A stretch of DNA of 38,315 bases. It comes from CAZNKU01 sp045545235. Its GTDB lineage: Bacteria > Bacillota > Clostridia > Monoglobales > Firm-18. The notes below the pieces were generated by a model, which made no database searches, was not told the origin of the DNA, and saw only the letters and a list, made by a program, of their open reading frames with translations. Positions 23,756 to 31,387 of the stretch are shown piece by piece. Position 1 is the stretch's first letter, and each line of letters opens with the position of its first letter. The position numbers and the translations under genes were made by a program. Location of the stretch: positions 1 to 38,315 of the forward strand of contig JAZQAN010000075.1 of NCBI GenBank assembly GCA_045545235.1. Direction: 5' to 3'.

Positions 23756-25327
23756 ATGAGCTATTTTGATGACATTTTGAACGTATATGCATATATGTTC
23801 AGTAAATCAGAAAAGAATATGGAAAAATCCAAAAAAATAGCCGAAGATATTGAGGAACTTGAAAAATCCTACGGAGATATATTGGAGGATGCGGAAAATC
23901 TGAATGCTTCTTTTGACAAAGAATTAGAGTCGCTTATGTCTTTTGCTGAAGATTTAGGAATAGATGTTTCTGATATTGTTACAGAGGAACCGATAAAAAT
24001 AATTCCTGAAAAAGAAAAAACAGATGGATTTAAATTTGAAAAAATAAAATTGCCAGATGATTTTGATTTTCAGAAAGATTTTCAGAGACTTGTTGAAGAG
24101 GCACATAATGCAGGCTTTACAAATGTGCACCCTGAGGATTTACTTTCTGAGTCTGAAATGGAGCAGGCAAGAGCCTTTTCCGAAAAAATTGATGCGGATT
24201 TTGCTGTTGCAACAGGTCTTAAGCCAAAAGATATTCCTGTAATTTTAATTGCAGTAGTTATGCGTATGTTTGGCTTTTTTGTGTTGCAGAGAATACAGAT
24301 TACAGTTGATAACGGAGACCTTATAGAAAACGGAGGTCTGCTTGAAAGAAGTTATAATAGTGAGGCAGATACCCAAGTGCCGCAAAATGGTAAAAATGGC
24401 AATTCTGTTATGGGTGATATTGATGCAACAAAGGGTGTTGATATAGGCGGTATGCTTCGTGATATGAATGCTTCGGGAGTCGCAATATCCTCAATTGGAA
24501 AAACAATGGGGCTGTTTGGTATGGATTTTTCTCCCATAAGAATTCTTGACTCTGAAACCATACTTAAATTTGATAAACCTTTTGAACTTCAGCATACTGA
24601 TAAATTCAACAAAAACGATATTATGGCATACAATAAATTTCTGGGATGGATTATGGGTGTGGCAAATCTGCTTACCAATACGGTTACAACCTTTAATGTA
24701 AAAACATATTCTGTAAATCGCATTGACCCTTTGCGTAAGGGCTTTGCAGAAAATGAAATATCTACAGTAAATATGATTAGACAGGTGCTTAAAAATGCGT
24801 CCCTTTGTAAAACCTCGGTTGTGGCTGCTGTTATTCAGGAAGCTCTGACGCTTGGGTTTGGTAGTGCACAACCATCTCAGGTAAGGGAACTTTTTAGTCG
24901 TTCAGTATATATTGAAAATAAAACTTCGTTGTTTATGGAAAAAGCGGCAAATTGGCTAAGAAAGTACAACTCTCAATTGGCTGCAAATATAGGCGGTGTG
25001 GCAATGATAACGCTTATAAATACCGTTGTTTCTGCCGTACACGCAATGTTGTATGACGATAAGGCTGACGGTAGTATTGATACATATTCTGTACGTACAG
25101 GTAAAATTATTATGTATTCAGGTGTTATAGCTACAATTGCCAACAGTATGCCTGCTATTGTAACCGAAAATTTCAGTGAACTTGATTTTGCCGGTATTGT
25201 AACAACTTGTATTTCACTTTTTCAATCAACAAAATTCTGGATTGATGTAAAGGCAAATTTTATTTATGGTGCATACAAGGCAGAACTTGATGAGGAAATG
25301 CGTAAAATTGATAAATATTTCAATTAA
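23756..25327 (+). CDS. large protein of unknown family, last gene of the cassette
   Basis: A 523-aa protein. The N-terminal ~60 residues are a heptad-like helical region (SEKNMEKSKKIAEDIEELEK). An acidic linker (about 75-110) and a mixed domain follow, with several hydrophobic segments: IPVILIAVVMRMFGFFV, WIMGVANLLTNTVTTF, IGGVAMITLINTVVSAVHAM and IIMYSGVIATIANSMPAIV. These could be membrane helices or buried helices. The glycine-rich middle contains GVDIGGMLRDMNASGVAISS. No ATPase, nuclease or peptidase motif is seen. ATG 23756 is preferred over GTG 23747. Its coiled N-terminus may pair with the coils of proteins A and B. Function unknown; a membrane effector or scaffold of the cassette is a guess. 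Confidence 0.7.
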   Translation: MSYFDDILNVYAYMFSKSEKNMEKSKKIAEDIEELEKSYGDILEDAENLNASFDKELESLMSFAEDLGIDVSDIVTEEPIKIIPEKEKTDGFKFEKIKLPDDFDFQKDFQRLVEEAHNAGFTNVHPEDLLSESEMEQARAFSEKIDADFAVATGLKPKDIPVILIAVVMRMFGFFVLQRIQITVDNGDLIENGGLLERSYNSEADTQVPQNGKNGNSVMGDIDATKGVDIGGMLRDMNASGVAISSIGKTMGLFGMDFSPIRILDSETILKFDKPFELQHTDKFNKNDIMAYNKFLGWIMGVANLLTNTVTTFNVKTYSVNRIDPLRKGFAENEISTVNMIRQVLKNASLCKTSVVAAVIQEALTLGFGSAQPSQVRELFSRSVYIENKTSLFMEKAANWLRKYNSQLAANIGGVAMITLINTVVSAVHAMLYDDKADGSIDTYSVRTGKIIMYSGVIATIANSMPAIVTENFSELDFAGIVTTCISLFQSTKFWIDVKANFIYGAYKAELDEEMRKIDKYFN

Positions 25328-25450
25328 CACAATTTTTATCTTATATGGAATTACTGCTTTTGTGTTGAATTTTTATATATTACACAAAAGTGTACATTGA
25401 TTCCCACAAAAAATATGGGGTATAGAGTGTACTCTAAAGGATAATCAAAT
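25328..25450. other. intergenic stretch with two hairpins, no gene seen
   Basis: CTTTTGTGT and ACACAAAAG flank an AT-rich loop (about 25357-25390), and TAGAGT-GT-ACTCTA forms a near-palindrome (about 25424-25437). Neither carries a clear T run. The first may serve as a weak terminator of the cassette. Nothing codes here. Confidence 0.3.
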
Positions 25451-25640
25451 AGCCAAAGTTAAGTTTTCTCATTACGGAAAACCTGGCTTTTGGCAAGGCT
25501 TCTCCTTGAGGAGAAGCTGTCGAACGAAGTGAGACTGATGAGGTGTAGGATGAGAAAGCATCCGTTCTTTTATGACACCTCATCCATCAAAACCTGCGGT
25601 TTTGCCACCTTCCCCTCAAGGGGAAGGCTTTCTTTTTGTC
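25451..25640. repeat. palindromic MITE-like interspersed element
   Basis: A compound palindrome. The left hairpin is CTTCTCC-TTGA-GGAGAAG (25499-25516) and the right hairpin CCTTCCCC-TCAA-GGGGAAGG (25608-25627). A central pair, GATGAGGTGT (25537-25546) with ACACCTCATC (25575-25584), joins them. A further hairpin, GTTTTC/GAAAAC, lies at the left end. There is no transposase, so it would be non-autonomous. Sequences with the core TGTCGAACGAAGTGAGACTG next to such hairpins recur in gut Firmicutes genomes (from memory, not searched). The T run after the right hairpin could also terminate plus-strand transcription from the cassette. Confidence 0.75.
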
Positions 25641-25683
25641 CTTTGTAGTACACTTTATAAGTGATGTGTTTTTAAAACGCTTT

Positions 25684-28140
25684 TTATTGTTCAATCAAAC
25701 CATATTTAATTTTAATTCTTTCAAGCTTGTCTATCATAGGTTTTGATATAAACCACAGAAAAACGGCTGTTGAAAGCGAATGAATTAAATCGAATGGTAA
25801 CCCTACAACATATGAGGATACAAGCATCTGAAGGGTTATTTTGTTTTGCCACATAATAATGGAAGCAGGGTTCATAATACCGCCGAATATTATTAGTGTT
25901 GCAAAAAAACCGAACAGACACAACAATAATTTGTTTTTTGCAGGAAGGTGTTTTTTGAAAAGTATTCCTGCAATAAAACCTATAATGCCAAATGCGAACA
26001 TCTGCCATGGTGTCCACGGCCCCTGACCGAAGAAAAAGTCTGAAACAAAGCCGCTTACTGTTCCTACTAAAAAACCTGTTTCTCCGCCAAAGCATACTCC
26101 TGCTATAATGACAATGGCAATAACAGGTTTGAATTGGGGCAGCATAAAAAATGCAGCTCTGCCTGCAACGGCAATTGCACACAGTACACTTATTACAACA
26201 ATTTCTCTTGCCTTTGGTTTTCTTGCCTCAAATAACATATAAAATGGTATTATGGCTTCAAGTATGACAATAAGGCTTGTGAAATAATATTTTCTGTTAC
26301 CCGGAATAAGTGTACCCATATAAACAGTAATGGGTATTAAAAGAAGTATCAGAAGGGTTGATATAACAGTTCTTTTTGCTATATTTGTCTTTTGTGGTTC
26401 AGCTTTTTTTGTTTCAATTGTTTGGACTTTCGTTTTTTTGTATACTTGAGGTTTTTGCTTTTCTCTTTTTTCTTTTGTTGCATTACCACCGCAGGCGAGG
26501 ATTATGTCATCTGCCAGAACTGCATCGGGAAGTATTGTTCTTGCCATACGGTTTGCAGAGGTTGTGTAGAAGCTGTTTCCCTTAAAAAATTCCCGTGGTG
26601 TGTTGAGCGAGGTTATACTGCCGTCAAACATAAGTGCGCATCTGTCTGCGTATTCTGCACAAAATTCTATATCGTGTGATACCATAAATATTGTTACACC
26701 ATTTAATTTTAAATTATTTATAATATCTGCAAATTCTTCCTTGAAATGTGCATCCATACCCTTTGTCGGCTCGTCAAGGAGCAGAATTTCAGGCTCTGTA
26801 AGAAGTATTTTTGCAAGTGCGGCTCTTTGTTGCTCACCGCCTGACAAGTCATAGGGGTGTGAGTCCAGCAGGTTTTCTATATTACAAAGAACGGATATAT
26901 TCCATACCTTTTGTTCCTTTTCTTCTTTTGTAATCTTACTTTCTGATAATATCTCCATTAAATCAAGATGCACGGTGTTTTTTACAAATACACTTTGAGG
27001 ATTCTGGGGAAGAACACCCAAAAGTCCATTGTATAAATTTTTAATTTTTGAAACAGGTTGCCCGTTTATAATTACCTTGCCCTGGTAGGGGGTGTTAAGA
27101 CCTGCTATAAGAGAAAGTACAGTTGTTTTTCCTGTTCCGTTTCCACCAAGCAGGCAAAAAAGCTCACCCTTGTTAATATCCAAATTGAAATTCTGTACAA
27201 TATCGGGCATATCCTTATTATACCTGAAGAATATGTCTTTTATTTCAATAACTTTGGTTTGATTATCCGACAATTTATCTTTGGGTATTAAAGCAGAATT
27301 TAAAATGTTTTCTTTTGAATATTCATCAAGCCACATTCTGCCGTCTTTTACGGTTAACGGACACGGTAAGCTGTTTTCTATACTTCCGTGAACACGTACG
27401 GGAGTAGGAAGTGCTCTGTACATATGGTGATTTTTATCCTTCAGAAGCTTTCCGACATTACAGGGAATATCGTTGGCAATAATTGAACCTTCATCCATAA
27501 CAATTACTCTGTCTGCTATTGGAAAGGCATCTTCCAGACGATGTTCTGTTAAAATTATGGTGGTTCCAAGCTCATGATTGATTTTCTGGAGGGTTTTTAA
27601 AAATTCTCCTGCGGATATCGGGTCAAGCTGGCTTGTGGGCTCGTCAAGTATTAAAACAGATGGTTGCATTACCATAACAGAAGCAAGGTTTAAAAGCTGT
27701 TTCTGACCACCTGAAAGTTCTGTTACGTTTTTGTGAAACCAGTTCTGTATACCAAAGAATGATGCCATTTCGGAAACCTTTGTCCTTATTTCGCTTTGTT
27801 TTAGTCCAAGACTTTCCAAGCCAAAAGCAAGCTCGTGCCATACCTTGTCTGTTACAACCTGATTATCTGGATTTTGAAGTACAACGCCAATGGAAGATGC
27901 TTGTTCTTTTACGTCGCATACTTCAAGAGGTTTTCCGTTGAAATAAATGCTTCCGCTCATTGCTCCGAATGGTGATAATGATGGTTTTAACAACCTTAAA
28001 AGTGTAGTTTTTCCGCATCCTGATTTTCCGCATAAAAGGATAAAATCGCCACGGTTAATTGTAAGGTTTATATCCTTAAGGGCATTTTTTGATTTTTTTG
28101 GATAAGTAAAATTCAAATTTTCGATTTTAAAGCATTCCAT
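25684..28140 (-). CDS. ECF transporter EcfA-EcfA'-S component fusion (predicted cobalamin)
   Basis: An 818-aa single chain joining three parts of an energy-coupling-factor importer. ATPase 1 (about 3-235) has Walker A GKSGCGKTT (38-46), signature LSGGQ and Walker B VLILDEPTSQLDP. ATPase 2 (about 295-525) has GGNGTGKTT, LSGGEQQRAAL and ILLLDEPTKGMD. After a basic linker (about 545-575) comes a membrane S component with about six helices, including AVAGRAAFF and FFFGQGPWTPWQMFAFGIIGF. The EcfT gene is just upstream and overlaps by 28 bases. The operon lies behind a cobalamin riboswitch with an adenosyltransferase gene, so the substrate is probably a corrinoid (CbrT-like). ATG has GGGAGGTGAT. 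Fusion of all ATPases with S is uncommon. Confidence 0.9.
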   Translation of the reverse strand: MECFKIENLNFTYPKKSKNALKDINLTINRGDFILLCGKSGCGKTTLLRLLKPSLSPFGAMSGSIYFNGKPLEVCDVKEQASSIGVVLQNPDNQVVTDKVWHELAFGLESLGLKQSEIRTKVSEMASFFGIQNWFHKNVTELSGGQKQLLNLASVMVMQPSVLILDEPTSQLDPISAGEFLKTLQKINHELGTTIILTEHRLEDAFPIADRVIVMDEGSIIANDIPCNVGKLLKDKNHHMYRALPTPVRVHGSIENSLPCPLTVKDGRMWLDEYSKENILNSALIPKDKLSDNQTKVIEIKDIFFRYNKDMPDIVQNFNLDINKGELFCLLGGNGTGKTTVLSLIAGLNTPYQGKVIINGQPVSKIKNLYNGLLGVLPQNPQSVFVKNTVHLDLMEILSESKITKEEKEQKVWNISVLCNIENLLDSHPYDLSGGEQQRAALAKILLTEPEILLLDEPTKGMDAHFKEEFADIINNLKLNGVTIFMVSHDIEFCAEYADRCALMFDGSITSLNTPREFFKGNSFYTTSANRMARTILPDAVLADDIILACGGNATKEKREKQKPQVYKKTKVQTIETKKAEPQKTNIAKRTVISTLLILLLIPITVYMGTLIPGNRKYYFTSLIVILEAIIPFYMLFEARKPKAREIVVISVLCAIAVAGRAAFFMLPQFKPVIAIVIIAGVCFGGETGFLVGTVSGFVSDFFFGQGPWTPWQMFAFGIIGFIAGILFKKHLPAKNKLLLCLFGFFATLIIFGGIMNPASIIMWQNKITLQMLVSSYVVGLPFDLIHSLSTAVFLWFISKPMIDKLERIKIKYGLIEQ

Positions 28141-29000
28141 CTTATCACCTCCCGTATTTCAATAATTAAAGGATATATACAAAGCAGAGTGTATACTGTA
28201 AATACACTTATTCCAAAGGGTGTAATGTCAAATGTTTTTATGGAAGGGAAGAAATTGATATACATTTCTCCCATAACACTTCCTGAAATTATATATGTGC
28301 CTGAAATTAACATAAAAATTAGTGCATTTATGTCACGTTTGTTAAAGGTATATATTGAATATGTTGTTCTTCCCGGTATTCCGTAGCCACGTGCTTTCAT
28401 GCTATCGGCAGTATCAATGGCATTTTCCAGGGACCAGGTTGTCATAATTGAAAGTATATTAAGTGCGTTTTTTGCACGTTTTAAAATGCTTCCTACGGTT
28501 ACATCACGTCCCATACACCGCTGTGCATTTATTACAATTTTCAGTTGAGATGAAAATTTTGGTATAAAACGTAGTGTCATAGAAATAACAAGTGAAACTG
28601 AAGGGATAATTTTTCCAAACAGGTATATGAATTTATCACTTGTCATAATTTTATTGTAGCAGGAAAAATGGCAAATAACACTTGCAAGCATCGTTGCTGC
28701 ACAAAGTCCGTAAATTACAGATTCAAGTGTAAGTGGGTTGCCTCCCGGCAGGTAGCTTATTACAGTAATTCCCTCGTGGTTAAAGATGGGGTTTATAAGT
28801 GCAGTTATAAGCATCATAGGCAGTATATATATCAGGTTTGTTTTAACCGCCTTTCTGCCGTTTAACATCACAGAATGGCTAAAGCCCGATACAAGTGATA
28901 TAAAAAGGCAGAGTGGGTGCATAAAAAAGCATGAAAACCCTATTACAAACACAAAATATATGAAATTAACAATAGGGTGATATGTTTTAAATTCATTCAT
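28113..29000 (-). CDS. ecfT: ECF transporter transmembrane (EcfT) component
   Basis: A 295-aa membrane protein that couples the ATPases to the S component. Several hydrophobic helices (IVNFIYFVFVIGFSCFF, LIYILPMMLITALINPIF and others) precede the cytosolic coupling helices. These bear the conserved Arg motifs, NAQRCMGRD and DSMKARGYGIPGR; the latter is the classic A-R-G signature. ATG 29000 begins two bases after the adenosyltransferase stop; an in-frame TTG at 29012 is less likely. The end overlaps the fused ATPase gene. Its location makes it the dedicated T subunit of the corrinoid importer rather than a general shared one. Confidence 0.92.
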   Translation of the reverse strand: MNEFKTYHPIVNFIYFVFVIGFSCFFMHPLCLFISLVSGFSHSVMLNGRKAVKTNLIYILPMMLITALINPIFNHEGITVISYLPGGNPLTLESVIYGLCAATMLASVICHFSCYNKIMTSDKFIYLFGKIIPSVSLVISMTLRFIPKFSSQLKIVINAQRCMGRDVTVGSILKRAKNALNILSIMTTWSLENAIDTADSMKARGYGIPGRTTYSIYTFNKRDINALIFMLISGTYIISGSVMGEMYINFFPSIKTFDITPFGISVFTVYTLLCIYPLIIEIREVIRWNALKSKI

Positions 29001-29001
29001 C

Positions 29002-29514
29002 TTAAAATTCAATTCCTTCCCTTGGGGAAATACCTTTTGTATATGGATGACTTATTTCTTTTATTTCCGATATGTAGTCAGATATATTTGCTATTTTTTT
29101 AGTAAGTGTATGCCCTGTAAGTATTATTTCATAATCATTTTTTAATTCTGCAAGCAAGCTTAAAAATTTGTTTTCGTCAATGTATTCAAATGCAATTGAA
29201 TCAAGAATTTCATCAAGTATTATCATTTCGTATTTTTTTTCAGTTTTTAAAACCTTATCAAATAACAGAGTGCTGTAAGCTTTGGTAAGTATTGACTTGC
29301 GTTTTTGATTCAGATTATCGTAAAGGTTATAACTTACATCTGAATAAAGCAGGTCTATATTGTTGATGGTTTCTAAAATTTTGAATTCTGCGGAGTCGTT
29401 ATTTTTTAAAAACTGTACAAATAATACAGCTTTTTTACAACCTGCACAACGTATTGCAGAGCCTATAGCGGCAGTTGTTTTTCCTTTTCCGTTTCCAAAG
29501 TATGTTTGTATCAT
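29002..29514 (-). CDS. cobO: cob(I)yrinic acid a,c-diamide adenosyltransferase (CobO/BtuR type)
   Basis: A 170-aa P-loop enzyme that adds the adenosyl group to corrinoids using ATP. Walker A is GNGKGKTTAAIGSAIR (near residues 8-23, typical of CobA/BtuR). The region MIILDEILDSIAFEYI is the Walker-B-like strand, EIILTGH follows, and the family end HPYTKGISPREGIEF is kept. ATG 29514 follows GGGAG; the longer in-frame reading to 29580 runs into the riboswitch terminator and is rejected. It is first in the riboswitch-controlled operon and would convert imported corrinoid to the coenzyme form. The protein is a little shorter than E. coli BtuR (about 196 aa), lacking its N-terminal extension. Confidence 0.93.
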   Translation of the reverse strand: MIQTYFGNGKGKTTAAIGSAIRCAGCKKAVLFVQFLKNNDSAEFKILETINNIDLLYSDVSYNLYDNLNQKRKSILTKAYSTLLFDKVLKTEKKYEMIILDEILDSIAFEYIDENKFLSLLAELKNDYEIILTGHTLTKKIANISDYISEIKEISHPYTKGISPREGIEF

Positions 29515-29530
29515 AATAATCTCCCATAAA

Positions 29531-29563
29531 AAAGCTGTGGTAATTTTAAAAATTACCACAGCT
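29531..29563 (-). terminator. riboswitch-controlled transcription terminator
   Basis: On the minus strand AGCTGTGGTAATTTT pairs with AAAATTACCACAGCT (about 13-15 pairs), followed by TTTTTT, ending about 15 bases before the adenosyltransferase ATG. It is the expression platform of the cobalamin riboswitch: ligand should favour termination. An upstream CCACAG (29622-29627, minus strand) can pair with the CTGTGG arm as antiterminator. Confidence 0.88.
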
Positions 29564-29621
29564 GCGTATTTCTGTGACAAATCACAAATCTGTATTGTTA
29601 ATACAGAAAATGTTACTCCCC

Positions 29622-29830
29622 CTGTGGAATAACATCAAAGCAGGTCTTGTGACTTACATCATATAGACTTAAAGTCTGCATTTTTATACCTTGCCTTCTC
29701 GGTTTCCCAATGACTGACTTTCGTCAACAGATATAAAAACTTCGATGCATACACCGACAGTTATCGCAGAGGATTCTCACCCCATTCCCTTTTCAGCGGT
29801 TACACTTTTTATACGTAATAACCGCCACTT
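29622..29830 (-). ncRNA. cobalamin (B12) riboswitch
   Basis: Read on the minus strand: GGGAATGGGGTGAGAATCC (29771-29789) is the conserved early core, GGGAA..GGTGAGAATCC. It is followed by GATAACTGTC and TTGACGAAAGTCAGTCATTGG in the order of the class. The B12 box AGTCACAAGACCTGC is at 29640-29654 (consensus-like AGTCAGGAGACCTGC). About 200 nt precede the adenosyltransferase and ECF genes, exactly what such a switch controls. Extra hairpins (TCTGTATT/AATACAGA at 29589-29607; TGTGA/TCACA at 29572-29585) lie between aptamer and terminator. Ends are approximate. Confidence 0.93.
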
Positions 29831-29883
29831 TGTGTGATGTATTAAATTATATATATGCTATAATATTTGCATATATTCTTATT

Positions 29884-30648
29884 TTATTTATTTTTATTAT
29901 AAATATCCATAAGTCCTTTTAAAAGAAGCTCATCGTCAACCGTAATTTTGCTTTTGCAAAGAGGAACAATTGCCTTTGCAAGTCCGCCTGTTGCAATAAC
30001 GGTTACCTTTTCGCCAAGTTCTTTTTCTATATTTTCAACAAATCCGTCAATGCCGTAAGCGGTGCTGTATAAAATACCACTTTTCATACAGTCAACTGTA
30101 TTTGTGCCAATAAACTTTTTGGGCGGTTCCAAGCCTATTTCCGGAAGCTGTGAAGTGCCGCTTGAAAGTGATTTAAGAGAAAGTCGCACACCGGGTAGTA
30201 TCATACCACCAAGCAAATCTTTTTTGTTGTTTATAACCGTAATTGTTGTTGCGGTACCAAAGTCTATTACAACCATGGGTGCAGGATATTCTGCCAATGC
30301 GGCAACAGCGCCTACCACAAGGTCACTTCCAAGTTGTGCAGGGTTGTCTACCTTTATGCTTAAGCCTGTCTTTACTCCGGGGCCTACAATTACAGAGTCC
30401 TTACCTGTAATTTTTGCTATGGCGTTATTTACAATAGTTGTAATTTCAGGTACAACCGATGATATTATAGAGCCTTCGATTTTATTTATGTCTATTTCGT
30501 AAAGCTCAAGTACATTTTTAAAGGAAATTGCATATTCCAAAGCCGTAGCAGTCTTTTTTGTAGAAAGACGTTCTGTAAAAATTATTTTTTTATCTTCAAA
30601 ACATCCTATAACTATATTTGTATTACCTATATCAATTGCAAATACCAT
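29884..30648 (-). CDS. coaX: type III pantothenate kinase
   Basis: A 254-aa kinase of the ASKHA superfamily that phosphorylates pantothenate as the first step of coenzyme A synthesis. Motifs are AIDIGNTNIVIG (phosphate 1), SSVVPEIT, GPGVKTGL, VVIDFGTATTITVI (phosphate 2, catalytic Asp region) and VIATGGLAKAI. Length is typical for CoaX. The start is ATG behind CGAGGAA. It is 16 bases after the S-component gene and transcribed with it, pairing uptake with trapping of the vitamin. Confidence 0.96.
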   Translation of the reverse strand: MVFAIDIGNTNIVIGCFEDKKIIFTERLSTKKTATALEYAISFKNVLELYEIDINKIEGSIISSVVPEITTIVNNAIAKITGKDSVIVGPGVKTGLSIKVDNPAQLGSDLVVGAVAALAEYPAPMVVIDFGTATTITVINNKKDLLGGMILPGVRLSLKSLSSGTSQLPEIGLEPPKKFIGTNTVDCMKSGILYSTAYGIDGFVENIEKELGEKVTVIATGGLAKAIVPLCKSKITVDDELLLKGLMDIYNKNK

Positions 30649-30664
30649 TGTTATTCCTCGCTTG

Positions 30665-31228
30665 TTAATTTTCTATAGCTTTTAATATTCTTACTATAAT
30701 TGGTGAAAATATGATATTTACTGCAACTTCAACCAAAAAATTCAAACCAATCATGCCAACAAACATATATTGTATTGCATTGCCTCCACCTGCCCATTGG
30801 GAAATTACAGGCATAAAGAACAAAAGGCAACCAATTACAAATACGCCTGTGTTTACAACGGGGCAAACAAGAGCAGATATTACAGTTGAAGGGTAAATTT
30901 TACCTTTGAACATTTTTGTTGCACCTTCATAAGCAAGCCCTGAAAGAAAGCCGCATAAAGTACCCTTTGCAAGAACGGTAAGTATTGTGCCAAAAGCATT
31001 TACCGTTAAAAAAGCAGCAGCATCTCCGCTTAAAAGAACCACTACACCAAATACAAAACCAAGCCATGCACCCATACCTTTTCCGCAGGTTGCAGTTCCT
31101 ATAACTATGGGAATCAGCACCAGTGAAATTGCAAATGGACCAAATCGTACAAAAGTGCCCATATACTGAAGCAGTACAACCAATGCAGTTAATACGGCAC
31201 CCATCACCATCGTCTTCGTGTTTTTCAT
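30665..31228 (-). CDS. ECF transporter S component, predicted pantothenate-specific (PanT-like)
   Basis: A 187-aa membrane protein with about five or six helices. It starts MKNTKTMVMGAVLTALVVLL, whose N-terminal lysine-rich stretch before helix 1 with small residues (A-x3-A type) is the contact site for EcfT in S components. ATG 31228 follows AAGGAGGA; reading further upstream in frame crosses the promoter and is rejected. Genes next to coaX with this topology are usually PanT (pantothenate). The nearby dedicated EcfT is linked to B12, so PanT may share that or another EcfT module. Substrate is inferred from gene order only. Confidence 0.85.
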   Translation of the reverse strand: MKNTKTMVMGAVLTALVVLLQYMGTFVRFGPFAISLVLIPIVIGTATCGKGMGAWLGFVFGVVVLLSGDAAAFLTVNAFGTILTVLAKGTLCGFLSGLAYEGATKMFKGKIYPSTVISALVCPVVNTGVFVIGCLLFFMPVISQWAGGGNAIQYMFVGMIGLNFLVEVAVNIIFSPIIVRILKAIEN

Positions 31229-31277
31229 ATTAAATTCCTCCTTGTTAATGTTCCCTTTCAGGATACAGTACGGCTTG

Positions 31278-31306
31278 ATTATATCACCAATTTTTTGTTT
31301 TTGCAA
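31278..31306 (-). promoter_or_regulatory. promoter of panT-like/coaX operon
   Basis: On the minus strand TTGCAA (31301-31306), 17 bases, TATAAT (31278-31283), about 50 bases before the start codon. It diverges from the AraC promoter just to the right, with no regulator site recognised. Confidence 0.75.
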
Positions 31307-31324
31307 TAGTTCTTTGCGTATTTG

Positions 31325-31353
31325 TTGACAGAATAAGGGTTTTGATGTAAAAT
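31325..31353 (+). promoter_or_regulatory. promoter of the AraC-led glycan operon
   Basis: A perfect TTGACA (31325-31330), 17 bases, TAAAAT (31348-31353). The predicted start near 31360 gives a leader of about 28 bases before the TTG start of the regulator. Confidence 0.75.
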
Positions 31354-31387
31354 TAGTGTGTATTTTTGTGAAAATGGGGGTGATTTT

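Noticed and set aside
29515..29580. Longer N-terminus for the adenosyltransferase
   Set aside because: The extension would be translated from the riboswitch terminator stem; ATG 29514 has a proper ribosome site.
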